NCBI RefSeq assembly: GCF_041146795.1
Contig: NC_135178.1
Location: 3,400,344 to 3,464,343, forward strand
DNA: 64,000 nucleotides
From: Maylandia zebra
Lineage: Eukaryota > Chordata > Actinopteri > Cichliformes > Cichlidae
Direction: 5' to 3'
Below, piece by piece: positions 11,507 to 22,411 of the stretch (its first letter is position 1; every line of letters begins with the position of its first letter). The position numbers and the translations under genes are program-made. Below the pieces are notes generated by a model that saw only the letters and a list, made by a program, of their open reading frames with translations, was not told the origin of the DNA and searched no databases.

Positions 11507-13976
11507 AGCACCTAGGTTAAGGTAAAGGAAAGACCATGGTGTGAAACTAAATGTTGGCTCTGAAGTCACTGTGTTCTCTGTGTATTAAAGTAACTGTCTT
11601 ATAATAAAAAACAACTCCATATCTTGGTTGTGCAAGTTTTATATTATAGAAGACACAGAAATAATGTCTTTAAAATGGGTTTTCTTTATTTTAACCCTCA
11701 AAAAAGTTCAAAGAGACAGAATTCAAAAATATAATTAGTGGGCCCATAAAAGAGGTCAACTAAATATAACTCTAATCAAAACACAACTTCCAGAAACTGA
11801 AACAAAGTTGACACAATTTAACTCACAAACTGGCCTAATCGCAAAGACACAGGAGGGTAGATTTTATAGTGGTCGGCATTCAAAGCCCTCAGCCCTCGGC
11901 CACACCTTTTGCCCAGACAGGAAACAGCCACCGCCCCAAACCAGGTAACTCAAAGAAAGAAAAACATAATTAATATAACAAAAAACATCTTTAGAAAAAC
12001 CACACAATGCCATTATGTGCACGCTTCATTAAATTAGTGTCAGGTTTAAGTAAAAACATTAATGAATTATATTAGTGAAGCAACTGCAAATCAAACTAAT
12101 AAAGTGAATGAATGGACTTGTTTTATCTATGTGTGGCTGACGCCATCACACAATCACTCACACTGTAACCCATACAGCAATGCTTTTATTGTGCTAAGAA
12201 TTTGATATAATAATTCCCAGTGCACCACTAATTTCCCATGCCCATTGATTCTTTGACTAAAATGCTCCAAAAACTAACAGACTTTGCCTTTGCAGATCTT
12301 AAGATCTTTGCAAATTTAAATTAGTCCTTCCCCAATTTAGAAAAAGGTCAGTTTCCTCTCCTTCCATAGCACAGATGTGATACACAGAAGCAGTTTCAAT
12401 ATTAGTAACACAGTAACTGTGGGTTTGTGAAATATTGCCTTAGCTCAAGTCCCAAGAGTCCAAGACTCTGTAACACTGTTCAAGTGACATTAACAGGCAC
12501 TGCTGCACAGACCACTGTTGTGTCAGGTGGCCTCAACAAAAAAGATATTGAGTGTGCCAGCAGAAGTCAAATAACCACAAACTAAATGCTGGTGTGTTTC
12601 GAACTGACAAAAATATGGAGAATTGGAAAATGCAATGGCCATTTAATGACCCAGCACTCCAAACCACAAACTCCATATTATATTCTAACTTGGGGTGCAT
12701 TCATCGGAGTGTGAATGTTGATTAGTTTGCACTTGTGTTTAGAAGTGCTTGTGAGACTGGGGGTGAATGAGGCATGTTGTATAGAGCGCTTTGTGAGTAG
12801 AAAAGAATCTATACCATATAAGAATCATTCCATTTACCATAACTTACTTCGATTATCCTCTTAATACATTCTTGTAGTGACGCAATAATCAGTGCCCAAC
12901 ACATGCACTGTCCTGAATAATAATGTTCAACTTCAAGAAAACTATTTTTTATTGTGACAAACACAGAAAGCATTACAGAGGAACAGACTTACATACTTCG
13001 CACATAATAATTTGCCAAAAATAAAAACATCTGTAAGGCAGAATGAGCCTATTGTTATGTGAAAGTTAGTGACTCATTTAGCTTCTTAGTGGTCGAAAGT
13101 AAGAGGCTGGCAGAACCGCTTCCTTTTCAGTGTTACTTTACACAGCTAATCGACACTTGCACTTTAATAACAAATTACATGGATGCATCAATAGTAATAA
13201 GTCATTTAAAGGCGGCAACTAGCATTTACAGACAGGTATTCCTAGAATAATCATTGCGTTCCATTAAGAAATACTTCTATCACCTAAAGCCTGTTTACGA
13301 GCTGAGCTCAGGAACCTGTAACTTAGAGGAGCCACAAATATAATGGGTCATTAGTGCAAACTACTTTTTGCAATCTGATTGGATCCTGTGGTGTCTAGGT
13401 TACTTAATCTGATTGGATCCTTTTATAAATTATTTGTCAAGCACATCAAAGTAACAGCGACCAATATTATTTCTGCATAGCTGATCTAGTTGCAAGTCCA
13501 TTCAGACATGGGCTGTGTGACATTGCTGGCTTTAGGAAGGCTATCCTAGCTGCTATATGGTCAAAGGCAGGTTCCAAATTAAGTTAGACGTTCAAATTTC
13601 CAGTGAGAATGACCCCAAACTCCAAGTTAATGATCAAAGATGGCAGAAGTGCAGATGTGTCCTTGGGGATCAGGACAAGTCTTCATGCTGGAGACTGTTT
13701 CCTGGATATCTGTGATGGTTACTGGATCCTGTTCAGGGAGGTTCCTGCGGTCTGCTCTTAGCTCCACTAGCCTCTAAGCACTGTGGTTATGTCTTGAATC
13801 TTTCTCCCATATTCAGCACACACACAAATATATACTGTTACTGTTCTTATTGTGTTGAAGTGTATACACACTTGTGCTGCAGGGACATTTATTTTTAAAG
13901 AACAGAATTCCCACCATGTGCCACATGTCCAATACACTTATAGTGAAGTTAAAGCACGTGAACAAAGGGGCAAAAC
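11507..13976. other. Intergenic, no gene seen
   Basis: Low-complexity AT-rich DNA with a SINE-tail-like stretch at 12740-12840. I found no supported exon on either strand. Confidence 0.55.
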
Positions 13977-13981
13977 ATACC

Positions 13982-14215
13982 TGTTAGCAGAAGTATGAAG
14001 GTGCGCAGGAAAATCTGATGTACATGGTAAACTGCACCGACGATAATTAGGGAGGAACAAACACATCAGCCTTCTGCCATTTTGGATGAACGCTCACGCC
14101 CCCGAGAGAACGCCAACTTTATTAACAGCCACACACATGTAAATCACACCTCAAACATAAATAAACCCTCTGGCTGTTTCCATAATTGAGAGCATTTTCT
14201 TTCTTCATGTCAACA
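13982..14215 (-). repeat. 3' LTR of the copia element
   Basis: On the minus strand it begins TGTTGACATG and ends GCTAACA, giving the usual TG...CA ends. It shares most of its length with the 5' LTR at 17243-17453 but keeps about 20 bp that the other copy has lost. Confidence 0.85.
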
Positions 14216-14307
14216 CCCCCACTTGCTCTCATATTATGACTCTCTTAAGTAACAAAAACACATATAGGGTTTCTCAGCCGGTGCTGTATATATGTCTGTA
14301 TACCTGG

Positions 14308-14928
14308 TTAATGTCCAAACATAAACTTTTCAAACTTGAACAACTTAACTTTTGTTGCAGGTTTTGTCATTACATCTGCTACCATCTCTTCTGTTGAACA
14401 ATAATCCAGAGTTACTTTTCCTTCACTCGCAGTTGACCTTACAAAGTGGTACTTTATGTTAACATGTTTACATCTCTGTCTCGTTACAGGATTCTTAGCC
14501 AATCTTCATAAACCTTTGGCGGTGCATATTCTTGTCCATCGATACCTCGTAACAGTTACATTAGGTACAAACACTCCTGTAGGTAGGGTTGCAGCTACAG
14601 CCATGTACTCAGCTTCACAGGTAGATGATGCAACAGTAGGTTGACTTTTGGTTTTCCATGAAATCAAAGGACCATTTAGAGCCAGACTTATACAATAACC
14701 AGTCGTACTACATCTGTCTGTTACATCAGCTGCCCAATCATCACTGTATGCCCACAACCTCAGTTCTTCATTGTCACGTTTTCTGTAACACAGTTCTTTC
14801 TCGGATGTTCCCTTCAGATATCTCAGTACATGTGTTACTGTGGTGCATTGGTCTTCAGTTGGCTCAGTGAAATACTGTGACAGTTTACTGACTATAAAAC
14901 TCAAGTCTGGTCTTGTGCATGTAGCCAA
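14308..14928 (-). pseudogene. Copia RNase H and end of pol
   Basis: The frame at 14506-14928 shows the copia RT end and RNase H: ATCTRPDLSF, VLRYLKGT, a YSDDWAAD segment and the SSTCEAEYMA signature. It breaks, and pol continues in another frame at 14308-14502 with KYHFVRS and the closing ADVMTKP motif typical of copia polyproteins. RNase H would degrade the RNA template during reverse transcription. The frame break makes it inactive. Confidence 0.85.
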
Positions 14929-14962
14929 ATAGATCAGACTACCACCTGCCTCTCTGTACCTC

Positions 14963-15020
14963 TAGATTAGATTAGATGAAACTTTATTAATCCCCTGGGT
15001 GGGTTCCTCCGGGAAATTCC
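14963..15020 (-). repeat. LINE 3' tail inserted in copia pol
   Basis: The motif aactttattaatcccctgg followed by cctccgggaaattcc is the recurring LINE end of this window. It interrupts the pol remnant between the RNase H and RT portions. Confidence 0.6.
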
Positions 15021-15419
15021 TCACTCATCTTTTCTGCACCATCAGTGTAGTTCAGTGTTTTCTCACAAGGTGTCAGTCTTCCTGCATGTTGAACCTTTCA
15101 AGTATTTTTTTCCACATACTGTTTCTGTGACATTTTTACACAGTTATCGCTCTGGTCAAAATCTATTCCAATGAAATGTCTCAGTTTACCCAAATCCTTC
15201 GTTTTGAATTTTGCTGCACAACAGTTAGTTCACTTTCATCACTAGTAGTGATGATCAGGTCATCTACCCATATTATCAAAATCCCACAATGGTCAGTGGG
15301 ATTTTGCACAAAGTTGTTCTCACTCAGATATTCATGCAACACCTTGTTTTAGCCCATAGCTCTGTAACCATATGGCGACTTTTTCAACTTATACACCCAT
15401 TTTTCATTTGTGTCAGGTT

Positions 15420-15665
15420 TCACCTCATAGCCCTCAGGTTGTTCCATGAATACCTCCATGTTCCATGCGTGTAGATAGGCAGCTTTAACATCCACCTGAT
15501 GTAAAAGCATGTTTTCTTGTGCATCAACACTCTGATAGTAGTCAGGTTAGCAGAAGGGGAAAATCTTTCTTCATAATCCACACTTATCTTCTGACTGTAT
15601 CCTTTAGCAACATAACGTGCCTTGTACTTCTCAGAACCATCAACATTGTTTTTGACTGTGTACAC
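15420..15665 (-). pseudogene. Copia reverse transcriptase, N-terminal part
   Basis: Contains the copia RT entry motif KARYVAKGYSQ followed by DYEERFSP and TTIRVLM, the fingers subdomain. The catalytic YVDD region expected further on lies in the corrupted 15.0-15.4 kb stretch. Confidence 0.8.
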
Positions 15666-15782
15666 CCATCTATCATCATGTCAGTTTGTATTTGTCTCTA
15701 CTCTTGTTTTGGTCTCAAACTTCACCAGTCTATGCTTCTGTACTTTTCTAGGTAGTAGCCCATATAAGCTGGACTGTTCCTG

Positions 15783-16055
15783 TCATTTGTGGCACTGCCC
15801 CCTGCTGTCTATTAAACAAAACTCTGCCTCCCCTCTTTGCTCTGCAACTCTGGTGCACTTAGTGCCGTCAGCCAACTCCACGTAGTGTGTCTTGGTCTGG
15901 AAACTGTCGTCAAATTTTCCGAACTTCGTTATATCTGTAATAATATGCGAAGTTGCCCCTGTGTCCACCATCAGACCCTTTTTGTTGATGCCACGTTCTG
16001 ACTGGAACTCTGTATCCTTGCTGCTTATCCAGAATGCGTAGTCTTTGCTGCCCAA
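15783..16055 (-). pseudogene. Copia aspartic protease
   Basis: VDTGATSHI is the active-site motif of copia protease, followed by ADGTK. The protease would cut the gag-pol polyprotein. Integrase motifs (HHCC, DDE) expected between protease and RT are not seen, so that part is deleted. Confidence 0.8.
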
Positions 16056-16130
16056 CTCCTCGGAAACTTTTTGTGCATTGTTCTGTTGCTGTCTCCGTCT
16101 GCAGGTTGAGTCCCAGTAAGTGGTTTTACA

Positions 16131-16433
16131 CTATTTACACCACTGCTTGCACTGACACATCTTGGCTTTGTGTCCCTTTAGTTCGCATCTGAAACACACC
16201 ATGTCTCTGTTGCCGGCTCCCCGGTCATTCGAATGTTCAAACATGGGTTTGTTACTCGGTCGTGCACGTCCTTTCATGACGTTGTCATCTGATGCTGCAG
16301 CGTGCATTTTCTCTGTGTCTCCGTAGCTTCGCAGTTTGGTTTTGAATTCAGCAAAAGTCAATTCAACTTCACTTGGATAGCAAAAGGTTTGAATGATTCT
16401 GGCAGTCCCTTCAAAACCATTGCAACCAATCAC
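16131..16433 (-). pseudogene. Copia gag, nucleocapsid part
   Basis: CFRCELKGHKAKMC is a CCHC zinc knuckle (C-x2-C-x4-H-x4-C), the RNA-binding element of gag. The upstream part of gag is displaced by the SINE at 16521-16842 and resumes at 16839-17132. Confidence 0.8.
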
Positions 16434-16520
16434 TCAATGTTTCTCCAGCATTTCTCAGGGCTGTGATAGCTGTCTCTGATCGTATCACATACTCAGTCAC
16501 AATCTCACTGCTGGACTTTT

Positions 16521-16842
16521 GGGGCGATCGTGGCTCAAGAGTTGGGAGTTCGTCTTGTAATCGGAAGGTTGCCGGTTCGAGACCTGGCTTGGACAGTCTT
16601 GGTCGTTGTGTCCTTGGGCAAGACACTTCACCCGTTGCCTACTGGTGGTGGTCAGAGGGCCCGGTGGCGCCAGTGTCCGGCAGCCTCGCCTCTGTCAGTG
16701 CGCCCCAGGGTGGCTGTGGCTACAATGTAGCTGCCATCACGTGTGTGTGAATGTGTGTGTGAATGGGTGGATGACTGGATATGTAAAGCGCTTTGGGGTC
16801 CTTAGGGACTAGTAAGGCGCTATATAAATACAGGCCATTTAC
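16521..16842 (+). repeat. tRNA-headed SINE, full length, inside copia gag
   Basis: The head carries tRNA-like promoter boxes: box A region tggctcaagagttggg and box B ggttcgagac. A body with ggtggcgccagtgtccggca and a tail with taaagcgctttggggtcc follow. Further copies lie at 38797-39080, 45645-45949 and 47690-47918. Lying between the two gag halves, it inserted after the copia element did. It is a retroposon, not a functional tRNA gene. Confidence 0.8.
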
Positions 16843-17132
16843 TTGCATAATAGGTTTTTAAAATGCCCAGCGCCTTCCAACATCCATGCATCATTGGCAG
16901 CTTCTCGCATAACAAGAGACAAACTTTTATCACCCAGAAACTGGATCAGCTCCGCGTAGGCCTCTGCATTCCTTGCTCCGTCTTCTTCTCCCTCCACGTC
17001 GGTAGGCTGCTTCAAAATAATGTCTTTTAGTCCTTGCAAATGAAGGTGGCCCAAAACTTTGTCTGCCGTAGTTACTCCATCAAAAACTAGCCCAGACCAA
17101 CGGCTATTTGACTCAGCGGCTCGTCGGCTCAT
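16839..17132 (-). pseudogene. Copia gag, N-terminal part
   Basis: Open frame with a start near 17132, encoding VFDGVTTADKVLGHLHLQGL and a later FLGDKSLSLV segment, as in copia gag N-termini. It stops at the SINE junction. Confidence 0.65.
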
Positions 17133-17228
17133 GGCGCTATGGTATGCTGATCCTCACCGAGCACGCTGTACGTTGCGACATTTCTCTCTATGTGGCAAAA
17201 AAACTCTTTTAGAAAGGTTCTTAGCTCT

Positions 17229-17242
17229 CTGGGTCCATAACC
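17229..17242 (-). other. Primer-binding site for half tRNA-iMet
   Basis: The minus strand reads ggttatggacccag directly after the 5' LTR. It is complementary, with one mismatch, to the anticodon-loop part of initiator tRNA-Met (ctgggcccataacc). Copia-type elements prime from a 5' half of this tRNA. Confidence 0.75.
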
Positions 17243-17453
17243 TGTTAGCAGAAGTATGAAGATGCGCAGGAAAATCTGATGTACATGGTAAACTGCACCG
17301 ACGAGATAAACACATCAGCCTTCTGCCATTTTGGATGAACGCTCACGCCCCTGAGAGAGCGCCAACTTTATTAACAGCCACACACGTAAATCACACAAAT
17401 AAACCCTCTGGCTGTTTCCATAATTGAGAGCATTTTCTTTCTTCATGTCAAAA
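17243..17453 (-). repeat. 5' LTR of the copia element
   Basis: Pairs with 13982-14215. Its outer end has decayed (TTTTGACATG instead of TGTTGACATG) and it is about 23 bp shorter. Confidence 0.82.
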
Positions 17454-17458
17454 ATACC

Positions 17459-18185
17459 TATGAAACATCTGCAGTGCTCACCACAGCAGTACATGCAAAA
17501 GCAGTGAGAAAAATCACTAGTTTGAAAGCACCGCCTGCATGCTGCCATGTAGCATCATAACTGCAGCTTAGTGCAGTCATTTGACTGGAATTTACTGGCA
17601 TTCTGCATTCACTGTTTCAATGTCAGCAAAACAGGAAGAGACTTCAAACTTGTTGGCTTTTTATTTTCTGCTAGAATAAATTGTGTTTTCAGGCGCTCAA
17701 GAGCAAAACAAAGTTAGCCTTTGGTTATAAAACAGAGCTCAATATATTTAGTAAAAGTAAATCTATCACTAGTCTGTGTTGCAACTACACTACTACTACG
17801 AGTATTGCTTTTGGTGAGTGGAATAACATTCCATTATATTTTTACCCATTTTCATTCATTCATATGCAAAACAATTTTCCCCATATAGTGTACTTAACAC
17901 AAAAATGTAAACTGAAAAATGAAAATATAGAAGTGCTAAAAACTGAGTTTCTAATGGGCACTTAAGGCTCATTACAAGTTGTGCTTGTTTTAGATAGTTC
18001 TCAACAGTTTCATTAGGGTGGATTTCATCTGTCAAGGCTTAGGGGCATTGCTGCTTTGATCTACAGATATCCTTACACTGGCAACTGCACTTTCACTCCA
18101 AGTAACTGAACTGGAACTCTCCACTGTGTTTGTGGTGTCAGTGTGTTGTGTTAACATTTTAATATAAAACTAGCTGACAAACAAT
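17459..18185. other. No gene seen
   Basis: AT-rich sequence between the copia element and a LINE fragment. No supported exon. Confidence 0.5.
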
Positions 18186-18189
18186 TTGT

Positions 18190-18440
18190 CAGGGTTTACA
18201 AGGAAATTGGTAGCAGGTTTATCCAGTTAAAGATAATTCACAGGTGGCATCGAACACTGCAATAATTGCAAAAATGGAACTTGATACCGATGGACAATTG
18301 CTGGAGATGTGATGGCCAGGGTGCCTCGATTCTACATATTCTATGGAGCTGTTGAGGATGTCTGTTACCCACCAGCTCGATAGCTGACCGGAAGGTCGAG
18401 GCTCACTAGAACCGGCGAGAACACCCGACTCCTGACACAT
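18190..18440 (+). pseudogene. L1-like LINE ORF2 C-terminal fragment
   Basis: Conceptual translation with stops gives a KIIHRWHRTLQ-like stretch, then CWRCDGQGASILHILWSC, a zinc-ribbon (zf-RVT) pattern found after the RT domain in L1/Tx1-type LINEs. Compare the better kept one at 61240-61640. Confidence 0.55.
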
Positions 18441-19340
18441 CGTTTTCTACACACCCCTGCCCCCTTGCCCACCCATTTAAAGTTCAGCTTCACAATTGGA
18501 TTTTATTTAATATTTAAGTGTTACTTGGAGAGCTTTTTTTTTTTTGTCTGTTTTGGGTAAAAACCTCTCTCGAGCCTCCACCTCATGAAAGAATGTCTGG
18601 AGATTGTCTTTTGCCTCCGCCAAACACACTGCACCACCCCTCCTCTTCAGCAGAGCCACACCTTTGCCACAGGAATGTGAAGTAATTGAAGAAATATTTG
18701 CAGCTAAAATTCGATTCATAATAAAACAGTATCCTACATAAATAAAGTTGGGCTTTAAAATAAAATTTAAAAAAAACCTCCAAGCCATTCTCTTTTTCTT
18801 TTTTTTTTAAGGTGCCCAATGAGGCATTCTCATTGCATAGTTCAACTTAAACTAAAACTCCAATGCATTTCAGCATACAGGCCTGCATCAAAGATTTAAC
18901 CAACACACTAGATACTAGATTTTTTCTAGTGGTGTTCCACCAACAGGTGTCATGGTCTCCCAGTCCTCCTGTTCCAGTTCACCCATTTCTCTCTTTTGCT
19001 CTCTCTCTCTCTCTTATATCAGTATGTGTGTTTTTCAAACTTGTCTGGCACTTTATGCAATGAGACCTGATGCGATGTTGTGCCAAAGACATTTTTGCTT
19101 TTTACAAGATGAGCTCTATAAATTCTCTATGGGCTCCTTGAGTTTGTATGTTACTTTTATCTGTTTATTCATTCATTTCTACACAAAATGTGTAGTATGA
19201 CAATGTCTAAGCTGACAGGCAAGAAAATAAAAAAATTGAAGATAGGAGAAAATAGTAGAAAATATTTTTTAAAAAAAGGAAAGAGCACTAATACAAAAGC
19301 ATGATGTATCGCTAACTGCTGTACCTGTAAGAAAAAAACA
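18441..19340. other. No gene seen
   Basis: Open frames here on both strands are short and have no recognisable domain. Some pyrimidine-rich simple sequence (tctctctctctct near 19000). Confidence 0.5.
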
Positions 19341-19341
19341 G

Positions 19342-19342
<1 letters not shown>

Positions 19343-19372
<30 letters not shown>

Positions 19373-19374
19373 AA
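19343..19374 (+). repeat. (GAAA)n microsatellite
   Basis: About eight tandem gaaa units. Confidence 0.85.
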
Positions 19375-19389
19375 AAACATACAGCACCT

Positions 19390-19770
19390 TCAACAGAAAA
19401 ATATGAGCACAGGAACACAGATCAACAATCAATTGATAATAAAGGTGGCAAGCCAAGGAAGGATACAGGAGATTCAAGGCATCCACAGTCCCCAAGGGTA
19501 CCTGAAGACCTGAGCCCACACATCTCAGAGGCAAGAGAAGAAGGGAGGCTCCACATGGCCCACGGCCAAAAGGGCAAGCGTCCCAGTGAGCCAGACGCAA
19601 TAGGCAATCCCACCAGAGGCTAGCCAACCTGACGAGGGCCAAGGGCAGGGGCCCAAGGCCCAAACTGGGAGCTGATTCAACAGAAGAGGGCCTGAAAGCT
19701 GAAGGCTCTGCCTCCCACACTACTTTTAAATACAATAGGAACCACAAGCAAGCCAGCAGCCTGAGAGTGA
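19390..19770. repeat. Unassigned GC-rich repeat segment
   Basis: Distinctly richer in G+C than its flanks and joined directly to the gypsy remnant. The motifs ggctctgcctcccacactac and gaaccacaagcaagccagca look like an interspersed fish repeat, but I cannot assign a class. A long minus-strand frame here has no domain and is not called. Confidence 0.35.
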
Positions 19771-20640
19771 AGTGCTCTCATGACAGACACTAGGACAATG
19801 CTTCGTGGGCTGCCTCTGTTGACCGACATGCCGAGCCTCCGACAGCGTGCAGTGATGCCTTGGTGTTCGGGTCCCCCACCCGAGCCGGAGATTGATGGTG
19901 AGCCAGAGGTGGACTACTACAGGAGGCTGAGGGAGCGGCTGCGGGTGGTTCATAACTACACCTGCCAGGCCTAGGCCGGCGCCGGAGTACGACAGAAGAG
20001 GGCCTACGACATCAGGTGCCAGTGGGGGAGCTTTTGTGCTTGGTGACAAGGTTTGGGTGTACTGCCCTGTCCTTAAGAGAGGAGTGTCCTCCAAGCTCTG
20101 CAGTCACTGGCAGGGGCCGGCGGAGGTCGTGGAGCGACCTCCAGAAGTGGTGTACAGGATCCACATGCTGGGCCCGAGGGGTATGGTGGTGTGGCATCAG
20201 GACAGACTCTCACCGTACCGACCGCTCGCTCAACAGTCGCCAGGGCAGGGGATGCTAGTGGCACCCCATGTTCTGATCTGAGTGACTCTTCCCCTGCCGG
20301 TTGAGATCGGCCGGTGCGCCGAAAGATGACACCGGGACATTTGCAGGACTTTGTGTTGGGTAATGGGGTTGTCGGGGATGACTGACCCCTTAGGTGGGGG
20401 CTATGTAGCGGGTCAGGGCTGTTTGGGTTTTATTTGGCAGCTGTATTCGGTTGTTTCAGGCGGCAGCGTTATGTTCCCACGGTTACCACGTGACGCGCTC
20501 TCTCTGCGACCATGTTTTTCTGTGTGGGGTGAGAGAGTGCTGTTGTGTCGTTGTTGTTGAATGCTAATAAACGGCTCCCTGGCTAACTCGGGGGAAGCAA
20601 GACAAAACGACACCTCTCTCTCCTCCTTGTCTGAGCAATA
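19770..20640 (+). mobile_element. Ty3/gypsy retrotransposon 3' end with LTR
   Basis: Translation in shifting frames gives the tail of a gypsy polyprotein after the integrase core: DYYRRLRERLRVVHNYT, then GDKVWVYCPV, HWQGPAEVVE, VVYRIHMLG and VWHQDRLSPYRPL, the usual C-terminal integrase segment. It has stops and frameshifts. A purine tract (aggtgggggcta) precedes an apparent LTR starting TGTAGCGGGTCAGG at 20404, with AATAAA at 20566. The LTR's 3' edge is uncertain (about 20635). Everything upstream of the integrase end is missing. Confidence 0.75.
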
Positions 20641-21084
20641 TGGTTTGGTTAAAGATGTTTTGGTTAAACCTTTTGCCTCTTCACCAGGTAAGTCTACCTG
20701 TCTTGTAAGCAGCCCAAAAACAAATATCAGAGGTGAAAAAGACAAGTCTATTAATATCTTTCCCCCCAGTAGGATATGCCCAGAATACCTCACCCAGGAC
20801 GAACCTAGGAGGCATCCTAGTCAGATGCTCAAACTGCCTCGACTGGCTCTTTTTGATGTGGAGGACTAGTGGCTCTCTTCTGTGCCCATTTGAATGACTG
20901 TACTCTTCATCCTATCACTGTTGGAGAAAGGTCTCACTAGTTTGTAAATGTTCCCTTTCACTCTTTTTGCAATCCCTCTCTCACAATTTTCCCCAACACT
21001 TGTCTCTTGCACTCTTCTTTATCAGGCTGAGCCTGAGCCATCTGCCACGACTGATTGGGGATGAGGGTTGGGTAATCTGAATAA
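20641..21084 (-). repeat. Unassigned repeat debris
   Basis: Fragments such as aggaggcatcctagtcagatg and ctgcctcgactggctctttt look like known interspersed repeats, but no intact coding frame or ends can be drawn. Confidence 0.35.
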
Positions 21085-21126
21085 ATAATTTCCTTAGGGA
21101 TTATTAAAGTATTCTGATTCTGATCT
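21085..21126 (+). repeat. LINE 3'-end tail
   Basis: aataatttccttagggatta followed by ttaaagtattctgattctga: the recurring LINE end, here in plus orientation. Confidence 0.6.
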
Positions 21127-21129
21127 GTC

Positions 21130-21310
21130 TTGCTACCTACTAGATTTCCCTTCTCTGCAGTGCATACTTTTTCCATTTCCAAATTCTCTGCCACCTGGGC
21201 CACCTCTCTACAGATCACAATGTTGTATGCAAGCATCGAAGTCTACAGGGACCGATGCCTAACCTCATCTGTCACCCTATTTTTCACCACTGAAAACAAG
21301 AACAGGTTTA
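21130..21310 (-). pseudogene. Non-LTR reverse transcriptase fragment
   Basis: The minus strand translates to a decayed RT core: VTDEVRH, then MLAYNIVIC in the place of the FADDIVI catalytic motif, then VAENLEM. The catalytic Asp pair is changed to YN, so it is dead. The clade is unassigned; 33590-34030 appears to come from the same family. Confidence 0.55.
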
Positions 21311-21649
21311 GAAACAGTTCCTAATGCAATCCAGCAGCTGTTACTTTGTTCCATTAAGTCATAAGAATGTAATCTGCAAGAGCACTCCCTAATGACATCA
21401 GCACATTATACTACATTGCATAAATGTCACTATCTAAAGACAACGTTGGTATCATTGATAATTAATTGTCTTTGACATACTTAACTGTTTTAACATAAGA
21501 ACAAGGTAAGTATGCGGTAATACAACCTCGTGGTTTTATTAATAAGCTTCATCCAAATGCAACTAAGCTCATTTGATATTAACCTGTTATGGAAACCCAC
21601 CAAACAAGAGACCTTCTGGGGATGCAGCTGAGTTACGTTTAATTAAAAA

Positions 21650-21760
21650 AAAAAAAAACAGTCTGGAGAAAATATTGTTGGTTTCAATTCAATTCAATTT
21701 TATTTAAATAGCGCCAAATCACAACAAAAGTTGCCTCAAGGCGGTTAATTGATGGGTTAA
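21650..21760. repeat. SINE/LINE-like tail
   Basis: tcaattcaattcaattttat followed by agcgccaaatcacaacaaaa and gcctcaaggcggtt is a common fish retroposon 3' end, preceded by an A-run. Confidence 0.45.
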
Positions 21761-21894
21761 TTTTAGTTTGCTCACTGCTAACCTTAATATCACCGAGAAT
21801 ACTTAAATATCTTAAATGTTACAGTTGCCCTCAGCTGGCTCATGCTTCATTCAGCTGTGTTAATGTAAAAAGTGTCATTTTTAATGACACCACT

Positions 21895-21940
21895 GAATTT
21901 CCCGGAGGAACCGCACCTGAGGGATTAATAAAGTAATCCC
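21895..21940 (+). repeat. LINE 3'-end tail
   Basis: aatttcccggaggaaccgc followed by gagggattaataaagtaatc: the recurring LINE end. Confidence 0.55.
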
Positions 21941-22308
21941 TAATTTAACAGTGTTTAAGTGCTCACCAGTTGGTCTGATGGTGTATGTGGTGTGTCGTCG
22001 TCAATTCTGCTTCCCAGTTTCTGGGGAAAAACACTCTGGAATTGCTAATGGTTGTGAGGCGGTCCTTCTCCTTCAGCCATTAAGTTCTGGGAGTTGATCT
22101 ACGATGAGAATACAGAGGCTGTGAGTGCTGCAGGTAAGTGTAATGGGTTTTTATGCATGTAGATATTTTCAGGCATATGATACTAGGCAAAGAAAATGAA
22201 ACTTTGGAAAACTTTACTTGTTTTATGCTAAGAGATATGCTAAGAGACAACTTCGTTATTAATACGCCTGAAAAAGCAGTCTTTTATGTAACGTTTGTCC
22301 GGTGAACA

Positions 22309-22316
22309 TGACGTCA
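22309..22316 (+). promoter_or_regulatory. Perfect cAMP-response element upstream of arrdc1
   Basis: TGACGTCA palindrome 96 bp before the arrdc1 start codon, the consensus site for CREB/ATF factors. No TATA box is obvious. Confidence 0.5.
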
Positions 22317-22411
22317 CTAAAAGGGGTGGGGACGAGGAGGTAAAAGTGAGTGCTGTCGCCTGTGCGCACAGGTGATTTTCAGTCTTGTTTCGCATTACGT
22401 CGGGTGAGAAA

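Larger units (their letters stand above)
13982..17453 (-). mobile_element. Ty1/copia LTR retrotransposon, decayed
   Basis: Two LTRs (13982-14215 and 17243-17453) bound gag and pol remnants on the minus strand. The 5-bp sequence atacc lies immediately outside both LTRs (13977-13981 and 17454-17458) as target duplication. Coding order from the 5' (right) side is gag, zinc knuckle, protease, then reverse transcriptase and RNase H, which is consistent with copia order although the integrase is missing. A purine-rich tract (aagtggggg on the minus strand) abuts the 3' LTR. About 3.5 kb remains of an element usually near 5 kb, with stops, frameshifts, a SINE in gag and a LINE tail in the RT region, so it is dead. 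Confidence 0.88.

Noticed and set aside
19169-19747. 192-aa minus-strand frame as a membrane protein
   Set aside because: It crosses a GAAA microsatellite and a repeat segment; the hydrophobic runs reflect base composition and no domain is seen.
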